From the NCBI RefSeq assembly GCF_003050925.1, contig NZ_QAOV01000016.1:1-64000 (forward strand): DNA of 64,000 bases, given 5' to 3'. Origin of the DNA: Pseudomonas sp. GV085. GTDB lineage: Bacteria > Pseudomonadota > Gammaproteobacteria > Pseudomonadales > Pseudomonadaceae. Both the position numbers and the translations under genes were made by a program. Of this stretch, positions 34,701-43,294 are shown one piece after another (the first letter of the stretch is position 1; every line of letters starts with the position of its first letter). The notes below the pieces were generated by a model. It saw only the letters and a program-made list of their open reading frames with translations, ran no database searches and was not told the DNA's origin.

Positions 34701-36855
34701 TGGCGATTTCGAACACATGCTCATGGATCTGCTCGCCCCAATGATCAAGCATGGCGCCAGCGATACGCGCATGCTCGGTGGCGCGCCCCGCTGACGCCGC
34801 CAGCTGACAGGCCGCCTCAAGCACACGGTCATGGGGAAACACCAGTTGCTCGCGCTCACGCAGCAGAAAACCCGCATCGACCAGGCTTTGCACATCATGG
34901 GCGATTTGTTGCGGCTCACACGGCAACAGCCGCTGCAGCAGTGATTCATCACAGCGCCCGCCGACATAGCCGGCCGCGCGCAGCACTTCGCGCTCCATCG
35001 GTGACAGGCGTTCGAGTCGCAATACCATCAAGTCCGCGACGTTGTCGGCGTAGCGATAACCGTCCACCTCCTGTTGATTCCAGACCCAGTGGCGACCCTG
35101 CACATCGAAGCGCACCAGACGTTCATCGATCAATGCGCGCAACACCTGGCTGACGAACAGAGGGTTGCCGGCCGTCTTGTAATGCACGACTTGCGCGAGC
35201 GCCTCAATCTCCCTGGGGGCGGTGTCCAGCTCAGCGGCGATCAGCTGCGCGACGGCGGGCACCGACAATGGCCCCAGCATGACGCTTGCGCAGGGCAACG
35301 ATTGCTCGCGGCCCAGCACCTCCAGCACTCCCCCCTCGCGCTCGAGGGCCTGCGACTCGGCCTCGCGATACGCCAGGATCAGCACCAGATGCCGGGGCCG
35401 CCGGGCGACGAAGGCCTGCAAAAACGACAGCGTCGAATCGTCCGCCCATTGCACGTCATCCACGAATAGCACCAGGGGGCGTCCCGGCTGAGCGAAGACT
35501 TCCAGTACATCGAGCAGGGTCCGGTTGGCGCGATCGAGCGCATGTCGGGCCGGCATGTTCGGCAGCTCAGGCGTAACCCCGATCACCAGCTCGGCCTCGG
35601 GCGCCAACTCCACCAGAAGCCTGCCCCGCCCCTTGAGCCGTTCGACCAGTTGCTCGCCCAGTGTCTGCAACTCCAGAGCCGGCTTGCCCAGCAACTGGGT
35701 CATCAGCGACTTGAAGATTTCTGCCAAGGGTGCAAATGGAATTTCCTGCTGCAACAGATTGCTCTTGCCACTGGCCCAGTAGCCGGACGCCAGCGGCCGG
35801 ACACCCTGATGGATCAGCGTCGACTTGCCGGCGCCCGGCGCGCCACCGACCAGCAGAACCCGGGCAATGCCATCGCTGCCCACCTGATGCATCAGCTCGA
35901 CCAACTGCGTACGTTCGTCCTCTCGACCAAACAGCACATCGCTGCGGGCCAGGGAAGGCAACGCATCGAAAGCGCCCAGGCGGAACGCGTCGATACGCTC
36001 ATGTTCCAGCCACTGCCGTTGGCACCAGGCCAGATCCGCGGCTATTGATTCGGCACTCTGGTAGCGGGCACCCGGTTCTTTCGCCAGGCCTTTGAGCAGC
36101 ACTCGGCAGATGCCTTCCGGCAGATCGGTGACATGAATCGCCGGTGATTCCGGCTGGACAGCGGCGTGCACGTGCAGCCATTGGGACGGGTCGCGGGCGG
36201 TGAGTGGCAGTCGGCCGGTCAGTGCCTGATAAAGAATCGCGGTCAGCGCGTAGACATCGCTGCGCGCATCAAAGCTGGCGGCATCGCGTCGTACCTGCTC
36301 GGGGGCCAGATAAGGCCATTGTTCCAGGTCAGGCAATTCATCGGCGGGCGCTTCCCCGGCATGGCGGTGAAAATTCAGTAGTCTGACCGAGTCGGCCGCA
36401 TCCACCACCAAGTGGTGGGGTAGCAGGCTGGCATGTCGCACGCCCATCTTCTGGGCGCTCGCCAGCGCGTTGGCCGCGGCTACGGCGATGGCCAGCAAGC
36501 GCGCCAGTGGCAGCCCTGTGTCAGTGATCAAATCAGTCAGCGGAACCCCAGACACGGGATAGATCAACAAAGGCCCCTCGGCCGAGCGGATGAACGCGAC
36601 AGGGGCAATCGCCCAGGCCGGATCCAGCCTCAGGTGAAAATCGCGCTCCAGCCGCTGGCATAGAGCAGGCCGTTGAATCGGCGCCCGGGCGGCGAGCCAG
36701 CGTGTGCCCGATGCCCGATCCTGGAGCGTGAACCAGGTCAGGTCGTTTTCCCGGCGCAGTATGGTGAAGGTGCAACGCTCCAGCCAGGCTTCATCGTGTA
36801 CGACATCAAGACTGTGGGAACCGGATGCTGAGAGAGGGCTGCTGGGCATGAACAA
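31708..36855 (-). CDS. Multidomain sensor: pseudokinase, AAA ATPase, GAF and histidine kinase
   Basis: This 1715-aa protein has, in order, a Ser/Thr kinase-like domain (about 15-290, with YLAPEQV and DVYALTAILYQALTGRLPL), an ATPase domain (Walker A GGAPGAGKST about 340, Walker B VLFVDDVQWAD about 465), a long TPR-like helical region (about 700-1300), a GAF domain (about 1320-1460), HisKA with the phospho-histidine in ASIAHEISQP (about 1498) and HATPase (NLITNALEA, DNGPGID, GSGMGMGLAIC) to the C-terminus. The kinase catalytic loop reads HASLLPHHL and the DFG position NFH, so it is probably a pseudokinase. It has no membrane segment and is cytoplasmic. The divergent dual-output regulator is the likely partner. 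Confidence 0.92.
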   Translation of the reverse strand: MFMPSSPLSASGSHSLDVVHDEAWLERCTFTILRRENDLTWFTLQDRASGTRWLAARAPIQRPALCQRLERDFHLRLDPAWAIAPVAFIRSAEGPLLIYPVSGVPLTDLITDTGLPLARLLAIAVAAANALASAQKMGVRHASLLPHHLVVDAADSVRLLNFHRHAGEAPADELPDLEQWPYLAPEQVRRDAASFDARSDVYALTAILYQALTGRLPLTARDPSQWLHVHAAVQPESPAIHVTDLPEGICRVLLKGLAKEPGARYQSAESIAADLAWCQRQWLEHERIDAFRLGAFDALPSLARSDVLFGREDERTQLVELMHQVGSDGIARVLLVGGAPGAGKSTLIHQGVRPLASGYWASGKSNLLQQEIPFAPLAEIFKSLMTQLLGKPALELQTLGEQLVERLKGRGRLLVELAPEAELVIGVTPELPNMPARHALDRANRTLLDVLEVFAQPGRPLVLFVDDVQWADDSTLSFLQAFVARRPRHLVLILAYREAESQALEREGGVLEVLGREQSLPCASVMLGPLSVPAVAQLIAAELDTAPREIEALAQVVHYKTAGNPLFVSQVLRALIDERLVRFDVQGRHWVWNQQEVDGYRYADNVADLMVLRLERLSPMEREVLRAAGYVGGRCDESLLQRLLPCEPQQIAHDVQSLVDAGFLLREREQLVFPHDRVLEAACQLAASAGRATEHARIAGAMLDHWGEQIHEHVFEIASQIQRIDADELEAHRRAAFVELLVEAAERARDTAAVEQAVGYLRTAESLLGQTGWSSLYTQAFATQWLAAECDMLLADLESARRRLDDCLTQATTVLDRAKTYRLRATLRTLHSDYEGAITEALNGLALLDIPLQRRPSQNDLTLAFTQVRELVGTRRIADLVHLPKADDPPVEAAMELLSTLISSFFVDDDIRLLHLAKMVELTLLHGTTPSSGYGFAWFGVMIAERYGEYVDGQAFAEVALELTDKHGYEAGRTGTLVALDQVSPWTRPMAYARQKAFAAFECGQAGGDLGMSCYACNHIGSDLLFMGEPLQGVLNELEHGLAWVRQFHYIDIERILLAQQAFATDLRDGRPHRPLAELDGIEHDRFGPIDRTRVSQPTLFWSWLYSGMSAFYFGDIPYALRRFEEAAALAWSIPAHINLADYYLFYSLALGSAQAPGEVAEKLEKLERQRLRFLLWVELNPTTFRNKLLLIEGVIARLRGQELVAIRCFDQSQIAAAAAGFIHEQALAHEQLADICLPNGLVSGASHHLRVARDCYNLWGAEGKARQLETLHPFLSAQPSFEPVRPVTQVRLDLEVGIEAARALSQEVLLDRLVETLMNHLMIQAGADNGVLMIVSGAELQLAATASVEAGNVRVALDAGQPLERMAPASVLNATMRTRTPLVLDDARTDCPEAYSADLQQRQARSVLCLPLLKQGTLIGLVYLENSLVPKLFSAQRLTMLEILASQAAVSLQTAKLYEQLVEDNQLRAQMEADLRSSRAELARSSHLKVMGELSASIAHEISQPLLGIVSNASASLRWLKRDRPDLEEAIQGLEDIRSDSARAADIVQALRVLAKQVPSQRLPVHIDQMIGEVVRLTATDLANRNVSLETRLDAQCPVSVDAVQIQQVVFNLITNALEAIAGAGLPNGRIIIGSAVKDAHVQVCFQDNGPGIDTHQREQIFDAFYTTKGSGMGMGLAICRSVIGAHGGTLVVQDSEQGARICFNLPLAPASAG

Positions 36856-37010
36856 TCACCGCTGAAGATTCGTTTCGGGCTGAGCCTGGGAGTATACGCA
36901 AGGCTCTGGTCCGCGGGCTGCGCTCAAGCAATCCTGTCCGTCATCGGCACCAGAATGGCAGTTGAGGGCCCCTGCCGCCTGTGGTTTTTGCGCTCTGAAA
37001 TCGCCGCGTG

Positions 37011-37026
37011 TTATCCCTCGGGATAA
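37011..37026. promoter_or_regulatory. Palindrome TTATCC-CTCG-GGATAA in the divergent promoter
   Basis: A perfect 6+6 palindrome with a 4-base centre sits between the divergent sensor and regulator genes and 22 bases before the larger inverted repeat. It has operator-like size and position. The binding protein is unknown. Confidence 0.45.
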
Positions 37027-37048
37027 TTGCATTATGCGAGGCCGTCCC

Positions 37049-37104
37049 CTAGGGTGCGTTCTCAGTTAGTTTTCCCGTGAAAACTAACTGAGAACGCACC
37101 CTAG
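37049..37104. repeat. Perfect 26-bp inverted repeat with 4-base loop
   Basis: CTAGGGTGCGTTCTCAGTTA begins the left arm (37049-37074) and the right arm (37079-37104) is its exact reverse complement, loop CCGT. It lies between the divergent sensor and response regulator genes. There is no T-run. It could be a very small MITE-like element, an operator or a leader hairpin of the regulator gene. Confidence 0.85.
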
Positions 37105-37167
37105 CGTGTAGCCCTGATGAAACGACGTTCCGGCGTCACGCCCCGTCAACGCAGTGCAGAGGAATGT

Positions 37168-38160
37168 ATGATCCGACTCGGCCAAGCCACTATTTCCCTG
37201 GAACGGCGCGAAGCCTTTCTTGATGGACGGCCGCTGCGTGTCGGGGGCCGGGCGTTCGAAATCCTCTCGGTGCTGATGCAGGCCGATGGCCGAATCGTCA
37301 GCAAAGATGAATTGATCACACAGGTCTGGCCTGACACCGTCGTCGAGGAAAACAATCTGCAGGTGCAGATTTCCTCGCTGCGCAAGTTGCTCGGAGAAAA
37401 AGAGCTCATCCAGACGGTCCCGCGCCGAGGTTACCGATTATTGAAAGAACGTGAACCGCCCCTGCCCCTGTTCCATCCTGCGGCCCCGGGCCCCTTGGCG
37501 TCCGAGGATCAGCAGAGGATCGATCCTGACAGCGTGCCGGTGTTCATCGTGGACGATGACGCCTGCGTGCGCACAGCGCTCAGCCGACTGCTGCGGGCCG
37601 AAGGCATCGTGCACCGGATATTCGCCTCGGCCGAAGAATTGCTCGGCGCTGACCTCGATATCGGCCCCGCTTGCCTGTTGCTGGACGTCAGCCTGCCCGA
37701 GGCGACAGGCCTGGAACTGCAATCCACACTCGGGCGGCGCGGACTTCCGTGGCCGGTTATTTTCATGACCGGTTTCGGCACCATCCCGATGTCGGTGCAG
37801 GCCATGAAAGCGGGAGCGGTCGAGTTCCTGACCAAGCCTTTCAACGACGGCCAGTTGCTGGACATCCTGCGCACCACCCGTCAGCGCGCAGCGGCGACGT
37901 TCGAGCAATGGCAACGCACTCAGAGTGCCCGTCAAAGGGCCGCCCTGTTGACCCCCCGTGAGCGCGAAGTGCTGCCACTGATCGTGGAGGGTCTGTCCAA
38001 CAAACACATCGCCAACCGGCTGGGCACCAGCGAAATCACCGCCAAGGTCCACCGCAAACACATCATGGAGAAGATGCAGACGCGCTCGCTGGTGAGTCTG
38101 GTCAGCCTGTATGGCTTGATTAGCTCAGAGCCGACGTTTGGCGTGCAGAGTCCTACATGA
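37168..38160 (+). CDS. Response regulator with winged-helix, receiver and LuxR domains
   Basis: This 330-aa protein has an OmpR/CadC-type winged helix (about 1-100, GGRAFEILSVLMQ and VPRRGYRLL), a receiver (about 123-240, with the acidic pocket VDDDACVRTA, phospho-Asp in LLDVSLPEATG, and TKPF) and a LuxR/FixJ HTH (about 255-320, TPREREVLPLIVEGLSNKHI). Two DNA-binding domains flanking one receiver are unusual. The start at 37168 has GAGGA upstream; an in-frame ATG at 37117 lacks a ribosome site. It is divergent from the giant sensor and overlaps the next gene in ATGA. It is probably phosphorylated by that sensor. Confidence 0.88.
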   Translation: MIRLGQATISLERREAFLDGRPLRVGGRAFEILSVLMQADGRIVSKDELITQVWPDTVVEENNLQVQISSLRKLLGEKELIQTVPRRGYRLLKEREPPLPLFHPAAPGPLASEDQQRIDPDSVPVFIVDDDACVRTALSRLLRAEGIVHRIFASAEELLGADLDIGPACLLLDVSLPEATGLELQSTLGRRGLPWPVIFMTGFGTIPMSVQAMKAGAVEFLTKPFNDGQLLDILRTTRQRAAATFEQWQRTQSARQRAALLTPREREVLPLIVEGLSNKHIANRLGTSEITAKVHRKHIMEKMQTRSLVSLVSLYGLISSEPTFGVQSPT

Positions 38161-38567
38161 CTACCAACAATGACTGCGCCGCGCCCGGGTCATCCGTCAG
38201 CGCCATGATCATCGTCTGCATCGTGGACGACGATGCGTCCGTGCGCAAAAGCCTGGCCAACCTGCTTCGGTCGGCCGGATACCGCGCCCGGGTATTCGCC
38301 TCGGGCGAGGAATTCCTGGCCCTCGAAAACTTCGATGACATTGCGTGTCTGTTGCTGGATTTGAAGATGAACGGCCTGTCAGGGATAGACGTCATGCACG
38401 CACTGACGCTCAAGGACAGAAAATTCCCGGTGATTTGCATGTCGGCACATTGGGATGAAGCGACACTGGCCGAAACCGGTCGCTATAAACCCATCGAATG
38501 CCTGCGTAAGCCCTTCAGCAGCGATGCTTTGCTGAGCGCTATCGAGTTTGCACTTCAAAGTGAGTAA
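38157..38567 (+). CDS. Stand-alone receiver domain protein (FixJ/CheY-like)
   Basis: This 136-aa single receiver has CIVDDDASVRKSLANLL (acidic pair), phospho-Asp in LLDLKMNGLSG, Ser in ICMSAHW and Lys in LRKPFSS. There is no output domain. It starts in ATGA with the regulator stop, so both are translated together. It may act as a phosphate sink or a competing output for the same kinase. Confidence 0.88.
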   Translation: MTTNNDCAAPGSSVSAMIIVCIVDDDASVRKSLANLLRSAGYRARVFASGEEFLALENFDDIACLLLDLKMNGLSGIDVMHALTLKDRKFPVICMSAHWDEATLAETGRYKPIECLRKPFSSDALLSAIEFALQSE

Positions 38568-38621
38568 TGCCGACCCGCCAGCTACACTCATTCGATACAT
38601 TTGCGCACAGAGACTTCCGCC

Positions 38622-39488
38622 ATGGCGACCAAAACCGCAATCGTATTCGCTGGCGGTGGCAGTTTGGGGGCGGTGCAGGTGGGAATGTTGCGGGCCCTGG
38701 TCGAAGCCAATGTTCGATTCGACATGGTGGTTGGTGCTTCGGTAGGCGCTATCAATGGTGCCTACTTTGCCGCAAGACCCGATTCCGATGGCGTCGAGGC
38801 GCTCGCCGGATTCTGGCGCGGGCTGAGTAAAACTGACATCTTCCCCCTCTCTTGGTTCGATACCTGTAGAGGATTGATCAAACGGCGTGGCTATCTGTTG
38901 CAGCCGTCGGCCTTGAATCGGCTGCTGGGTCAGGCATTGCCCATTCACCGCATTGAGGATGCGGTGCTGCCCCTATACATCGTCACCACCAACCTGCTCA
39001 GTGGTGCCGAGACGGTTCTGTCCAGTGGCGAACTCGAGCAGGCGTTACTGGCCAGCGCTGCCATTCCGCTGGTGTTCCCCTGCGTACAAATCGCCGATCA
39101 GTTCCTGGTTGACGGCGGCGTGGCAAGCAATACACCTATTTCGACTGCCGTAGCCTTGGGAGCCACCAACGTCGTGGTCATCCCCACCGGAATGAGTTGC
39201 GACCTAATGCAACCTCCCCGAGGACTGGTCGCCTTAGCCCTGCACACCGTCAATCTGATGAGCATGCGCCAACTGGTGAGCGACATCGAACACTTCCGCA
39301 CTTTCGCCAGTCTGCACATCGTCCCGCCTTTGTGCCCGGTGGATGTCTCGGTTTTCAACTTTGACCAGACCGAGTCTTTGCTGCAGCGTGCCTATGAGCA
39401 GACCCTCCGGTGGCTGGAACGTGGGGGACTCGAACGCACCAAGGTACCTGGTGCCCTCACGATCCATTCGCATGCCCATGAGCATTGA
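38622..39488 (+). CDS. Patatin-like phospholipase
   Basis: This 288-aa patatin hydrolase has the oxyanion loop GGGSLGAVQVG (about 11-21), nucleophile GASVG (about 40-44) and catalytic Asp in VDGGVASNTP (about 164-173). Such enzymes cleave acyl chains from glycerolipids. There is no signal peptide, so it is cytoplasmic unless injected or released. Start at ATG 38622; an in-frame ATG seven codons earlier is the alternative. It is 54 bases after the receiver gene and may be co-transcribed, which would make it a direct output of the signalling locus. Confidence 0.88.
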   Translation: MATKTAIVFAGGGSLGAVQVGMLRALVEANVRFDMVVGASVGAINGAYFAARPDSDGVEALAGFWRGLSKTDIFPLSWFDTCRGLIKRRGYLLQPSALNRLLGQALPIHRIEDAVLPLYIVTTNLLSGAETVLSSGELEQALLASAAIPLVFPCVQIADQFLVDGGVASNTPISTAVALGATNVVVIPTGMSCDLMQPPRGLVALALHTVNLMSMRQLVSDIEHFRTFASLHIVPPLCPVDVSVFNFDQTESLLQRAYEQTLRWLERGGLERTKVPGALTIHSHAHEH

Positions 39489-39918
39489 GGGATGTGAATC
39501 ACCAAAAAAAGAGGCCCGCACCAGCGAACCTTCAGGCCGGAGCAGCCAGAACGATGCCTGCTTTTCAAGATCAACCCGAATCAGCTCGCCCTACCCGCCC
39601 TGAATGCCGCCATATTGGAGTTCACACTTCGGGTTGCCCATGAGGTGGCGGCGAGGCTTCCGGGCTCGGATTTCACGTAGCAGTGTGCAAAAAATGCGTT
39701 TTAACCAGTCAATGACCAGGCTGTTTGGGCGAACCGACTTTTTCAACAGAATCGGCCAATAGCTACCTCTCACACAGCTCTTCATATTTATCCCCCCGCT
39801 GCGCGCTCATCAACTGCCAGAGGTGTGACGTCCCGATTGAGTAGTTGATTAACGACGAAAGGGAAACTTTCGGGAAGGCTCGCAAATATGGACTCTATTA
39901 AAAATTGAGTCCTGTCGA
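39489..39918. other. Gene-free stretch between patatin and fadL-type genes
   Basis: No convincing gene. A 64-codon minus-strand reading (39591-39785) is basic, has no family and a weak ribosome site. GGACTC/GAGTCC (39891-39912) with an AT-rich loop just past the porin stop codon is a weak hairpin that may end its transcript. Confidence 0.4.
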
Positions 39919-41238
39919 TTAGTACCGATAGGTTGCCTGTACTGAAAATCCATTCGCACTATTTTCGTAGTTGGCACTGTATTCCGGCTGAAGACCGGAG
40001 TTGTTCGACTGTTTCACTGAGACTCTGGAATCCCAGAGATAACCATAAGCAAAGTCTATCGTCAGATCGGAACTCGGCGAATAAGCACCGCCCAAAGTCA
40101 CGGCCTGGCGATTCCCAACCGGAACGCGCACGCTGCGATCGGCATTTCTAATGGGCGACGGATCATAGGCGTAACCTGCGCGCAGCAGCCATTGTTGGTT
40201 CAATTCAAAGGACGCGCCAACTGCGGTGGCCCAAGTGTCACGCCAGTTCATTTCTTCGGTCACACTTCCCAGGCCAGCCGCCTGGCCCAAGGGGGAAAGA
40301 CCGCTGTTGACTGCCTCGACCTTCTTGATCCGGCTCCAACGCTTCCAGGTGGTTCCCAGGTATCCCGTCCAGCGACTATTGAAATGATGGGTGATGGACG
40401 TGTCCACGGATTCGGGCATAGTGATGTCTATCTTGTTGTCATAGTTTCCGTCCAGCGGGATAACGCTCGGGGAGCCGGAAACCTCAGTATGCCCTTTGAG
40501 GTGATAAGCCACTTTTGAGTGATAGTTAATCCCCCAACTCGTCGCCTCACTCAAGTCAAACAAGATGCCGAGATTGTAGCCAAGTGCCGTGTCATCGCCT
40601 TTAATAGTGACCTCTGTGTCCTGGCCGTTGTTCAGGGCACCGGTGGCCAAGTCATTCTGAAGCTTTGCAGTGAAACGGTTGATGGTCGGCCCGCCACCAA
40701 TGGATACGTAATCGTTGATCCGATAGGCAATGGTGGGCTGCAGGGTTACTTCCTTGGTCGTGCTATAGGAACCATGGTAGCGGCCCTGAAAACCGCTCTC
40801 GTAATCATTGATCAGGCCACTCGGAGCATACAGGCCCAGACCAATCGAAAAACGCTCGTCAAGCGGCGTCGACATATAGGCGAAGGGCACGACCCCCAAT
40901 GGTACCGAGTCCCCTTTATTCGTTCCCGGGGCACTGCTCTGCGCATCACTGATGTCATCGCTCACCGAGACAACCGCGGCTCCGCCGGAAATCTCGGTAC
41001 GCTTCAATTTGGTCAAGCCCGCAGGGTTGCCAAAGATGGTGCTGGCGTCCAGCGCAGAAGACGATCTTCCCGCATAAGCAGTACCCGCGCTGCTTGCACT
41101 TTGTTCGTTCAAGGCAATGCCATTGGCCCCCGCGCTTGTTGAAACGCTGAGTATTGCCGCGGCACCTGTGAATTTGATCCAGGAAGACACTTCTCGCACA
41201 GCTGAGAGACACGGGATTGCACGGTTGCTCAGGTTCAT
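39919..41238 (-). CDS. OmpP1/FadL-family outer membrane porin
   Basis: This 439-aa outer membrane protein has a signal peptide (ending STSAGA-NGIAL, about 38) and the FadL-family N-terminus (ALNEQSASSAGTAYAG, then ASTIFGNPAGLT with the NPA motif). The C-terminus ends in FSVQATYRY, an aromatic residue as in beta-barrels. It carries hydrophobic compounds such as fatty acids or aromatics inward. GAGGTGGG precedes the start. It lies downstream of the acyl-CoA synthetase operon but behind that operon's terminator, so it has its own promoter. Its role is probably uptake of the substrate of this locus. Confidence 0.9.
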   Translation of the reverse strand: MNLSNRAIPCLSAVREVSSWIKFTGAAAILSVSTSAGANGIALNEQSASSAGTAYAGRSSSALDASTIFGNPAGLTKLKRTEISGGAAVVSVSDDISDAQSSAPGTNKGDSVPLGVVPFAYMSTPLDERFSIGLGLYAPSGLINDYESGFQGRYHGSYSTTKEVTLQPTIAYRINDYVSIGGGPTINRFTAKLQNDLATGALNNGQDTEVTIKGDDTALGYNLGILFDLSEATSWGINYHSKVAYHLKGHTEVSGSPSVIPLDGNYDNKIDITMPESVDTSITHHFNSRWTGYLGTTWKRWSRIKKVEAVNSGLSPLGQAAGLGSVTEEMNWRDTWATAVGASFELNQQWLLRAGYAYDPSPIRNADRSVRVPVGNRQAVTLGGAYSPSSDLTIDFAYGYLWDSRVSVKQSNNSGLQPEYSANYENSANGFSVQATYRY

Positions 41239-41324
41239 TTCCCACCTCGTATTGTTGTTATTGATTGGTGCGCAGGCAAAGCTTCGCCTTCCGGTGCACT
41301 TGGCAGTGCCGGTTGAAGTTCATC

Positions 41325-41363
41325 GTTTTTTTGAAAAAGGCCCTGGCTGATCAGTACCAGGGC
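41325..41363 (-). terminator. Rho-independent terminator after acyl-CoA synthetase operon
   Basis: Read on the minus strand, GGCCCTGG, a 10-base loop and CCAGGGCC are followed by TTTTTCAAAAAAA. It is 28 bases past the stop of the acyl-CoA synthetase gene and separates it from the FadL-type gene. Confidence 0.85.
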
Positions 41364-41390
41364 CGGAGTGGCGAAATTACAAAGTCAGGA

Positions 41391-43292
41391 TCATTTGAGC
41401 CACTCCACCTGAAAGCTATAGCGACCTAGAAGGAGGGCCAGGGACTCTTGATTTCTCCCGGCCCGGATGCAGGCGACCAGTCCACGTTGTTCATGCGCAA
41501 TCACTTCGACCCCAATGTCCTTCAGACACATACGATCCACATCCTGCCGGACTACCCTGGCAACTTCGCGCCGCTGCAACGCGGGCTTGAAGATCTTGCC
41601 CACCGCCGTCAACGGCAGCGCTTCGAGAATTTCGATCCGCTTGGGAATGGCCGCCCGCTCACTGATGTGGTGTTGAGCAAACCGCTCAAGTTCTTCGACA
41701 TCGCAAACGTGGCCTGGCCGCAGTTGCACGTAGGCAACCGGCACTTCACCCGAATAGGCGTCCGGGCTGCCGATGGCAGCCGCCAACGCCACCGCTGGGT
41801 GGGCCTGCAAAGCCTCCTCGATTTGCTTGGGATCGATATTGTGGCCGCCACGGATAATCAGCTCCTTTTTGCGCCCGGTCAGCCAGAAGTAGCCATTTTC
41901 ATCCTGGCGACCCAGATCGCCCGTATTCAGCCAGCGCTGACCATTGATGTCGATCCACAGGCCCCGGTTATGGCTTTCTTCAACGTAACCCTCGAACAGG
42001 TTCGGACCGGTGATGGTGATCAGGCCAATTTCGTCGGTGTCGGCGTCGCGCAGATACTCTCCAGCGTCATCGAGCATGACTGCACGCATGTCCTGATAGG
42101 CAATCCGTATGCCGATGGAGCCGACCAAGCGCTCGCCATGGGGCGGATTAACCGAGGAGACGCACGCGCCTTCCGTGAGTCCGTAGCCTTCGAGGATCTT
42201 CACCCCGGTCCGGCCTTCGAACTCCCGGAAAAGCTCAACCGGCATCGGCGCGGCGCCACACATGGCATAACGCAGGCTGGACAGATCGTGGCCCCGTGCT
42301 TCATTTTGCAAAAGCGCGGAATAGACAGTGGGTACGCCGGAAAAAAAGTTGATGCCGAAGTGTTCAACCATCTCCCAGAAGCGTGGGATCACACCCTCGC
42401 CGCGATAACCTTGCGGCGTTCCGAGGATGACATGATCACCTTGCGTCCAGGGCATCAGTCCTGTCACCAGCTGGGCATTTACATGGAACAGCGGCAACCC
42501 ACAAAAAATGACCTGGCCACTCCCATGTGGTTGCATGTGCGTGGCCATGGCCCACGCGTTGAAGACCTCCGCCCCATGCGTACGCATCGCAATCTTGGGG
42601 AGCCCGGTGGTACCGCCGGTACAGAAGTAAGAGGAACGCTCCTCAGGGCGGAACAGCCGAGCACTCTTCAGATGCGTGCCTGGCTGGGCATTCATCAACG
42701 CTCGTAATTCGTGAATCGTGGCATCCCTGTGCACCTCACGTTCTTTCTGTGCCAGGGATTCAAGCGATTCACGCTGAGCTGCATCAACATAGGGTCCCAT
42801 GCCAACCCAAACGACGTGCTTGATCTCGGGAAGTTGATCCAGCTGGGAGGCCAACTTAGGCCACAGGTCACTGCCCGGCGTCGGTGCGAGCGTTACCACC
42901 ACGCTGGCCTTGGCGGCCCGCAGCAAGGCAGCCATCTGTTTGGCTTCTTGCAGTGGGTTGATCGCCATGACGACACCGGCCGCTTCGCCCCCCCAGATGG
43001 TGAAGTGGGTTTCCGGCAGGTTGGGCAGGATGAAGGCCAGCACTTCACCCGGGGTAATGCCCAGATCGTGGAAAGCATTCGCCGCTCGAGTGATATCTTC
43101 GATGAGTTCGGCATAGCTCCAGTGATGGGTGTTCCTGAAGCAGGTAGCGTCAGCGAAGAAACTCAGTGCGGGCGCATTGGGAGAAAGTTCGGCTGTACGC
43201 GCCAGTGCTTCATAGGTGCTGGAAGCCAAGCCACGTTCCGACAACGGGACCTGCTCGATACGTTCAATGTCGTTCAGAGATTGCACCATCAT
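41391..43292 (-). CDS. AMP-forming acyl-CoA synthetase
   Basis: This 633-aa ANL-superfamily ligase has the P-loop YFCTGGTTGLPKIAMRTH (about 223-240), EGYGLTEG, the TGDLG hinge region (WLNTGDLGRQDENGYFWLTG), RKKELIIRGG and the catalytic lysine in VGKIFKP. It activates a carboxylic acid to its CoA thioester in the cytoplasm. It is the last gene of a four-gene minus-strand operon and starts 2 bases after the FAH-type hydrolase stop. The substrate may be the acid released by meta-cleavage hydrolysis, or the side-chain acid of the growth substrate. The family is certain, the substrate is not. Confidence 0.9.
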   Translation of the reverse strand: MMVQSLNDIERIEQVPLSERGLASSTYEALARTAELSPNAPALSFFADATCFRNTHHWSYAELIEDITRAANAFHDLGITPGEVLAFILPNLPETHFTIWGGEAAGVVMAINPLQEAKQMAALLRAAKASVVVTLAPTPGSDLWPKLASQLDQLPEIKHVVWVGMGPYVDAAQRESLESLAQKEREVHRDATIHELRALMNAQPGTHLKSARLFRPEERSSYFCTGGTTGLPKIAMRTHGAEVFNAWAMATHMQPHGSGQVIFCGLPLFHVNAQLVTGLMPWTQGDHVILGTPQGYRGEGVIPRFWEMVEHFGINFFSGVPTVYSALLQNEARGHDLSSLRYAMCGAAPMPVELFREFEGRTGVKILEGYGLTEGACVSSVNPPHGERLVGSIGIRIAYQDMRAVMLDDAGEYLRDADTDEIGLITITGPNLFEGYVEESHNRGLWIDINGQRWLNTGDLGRQDENGYFWLTGRKKELIIRGGHNIDPKQIEEALQAHPAVALAAAIGSPDAYSGEVPVAYVQLRPGHVCDVEELERFAQHHISERAAIPKRIEILEALPLTAVGKIFKPALQRREVARVVRQDVDRMCLKDIGVEVIAHEQRGLVACIRAGRNQESLALLLGRYSFQVEWLK

Positions 43293-43294
43293 TT

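Noticed and set aside
37049..37104. Rho-independent terminator
   Set aside because: The perfect stem is not followed by a T-run on either strand and lies upstream of both divergent genes.
41448..42707. 419-codon plus-strand open frame
   Set aside because: It is antisense to the acyl-CoA synthetase, whose ANL motifs are complete.
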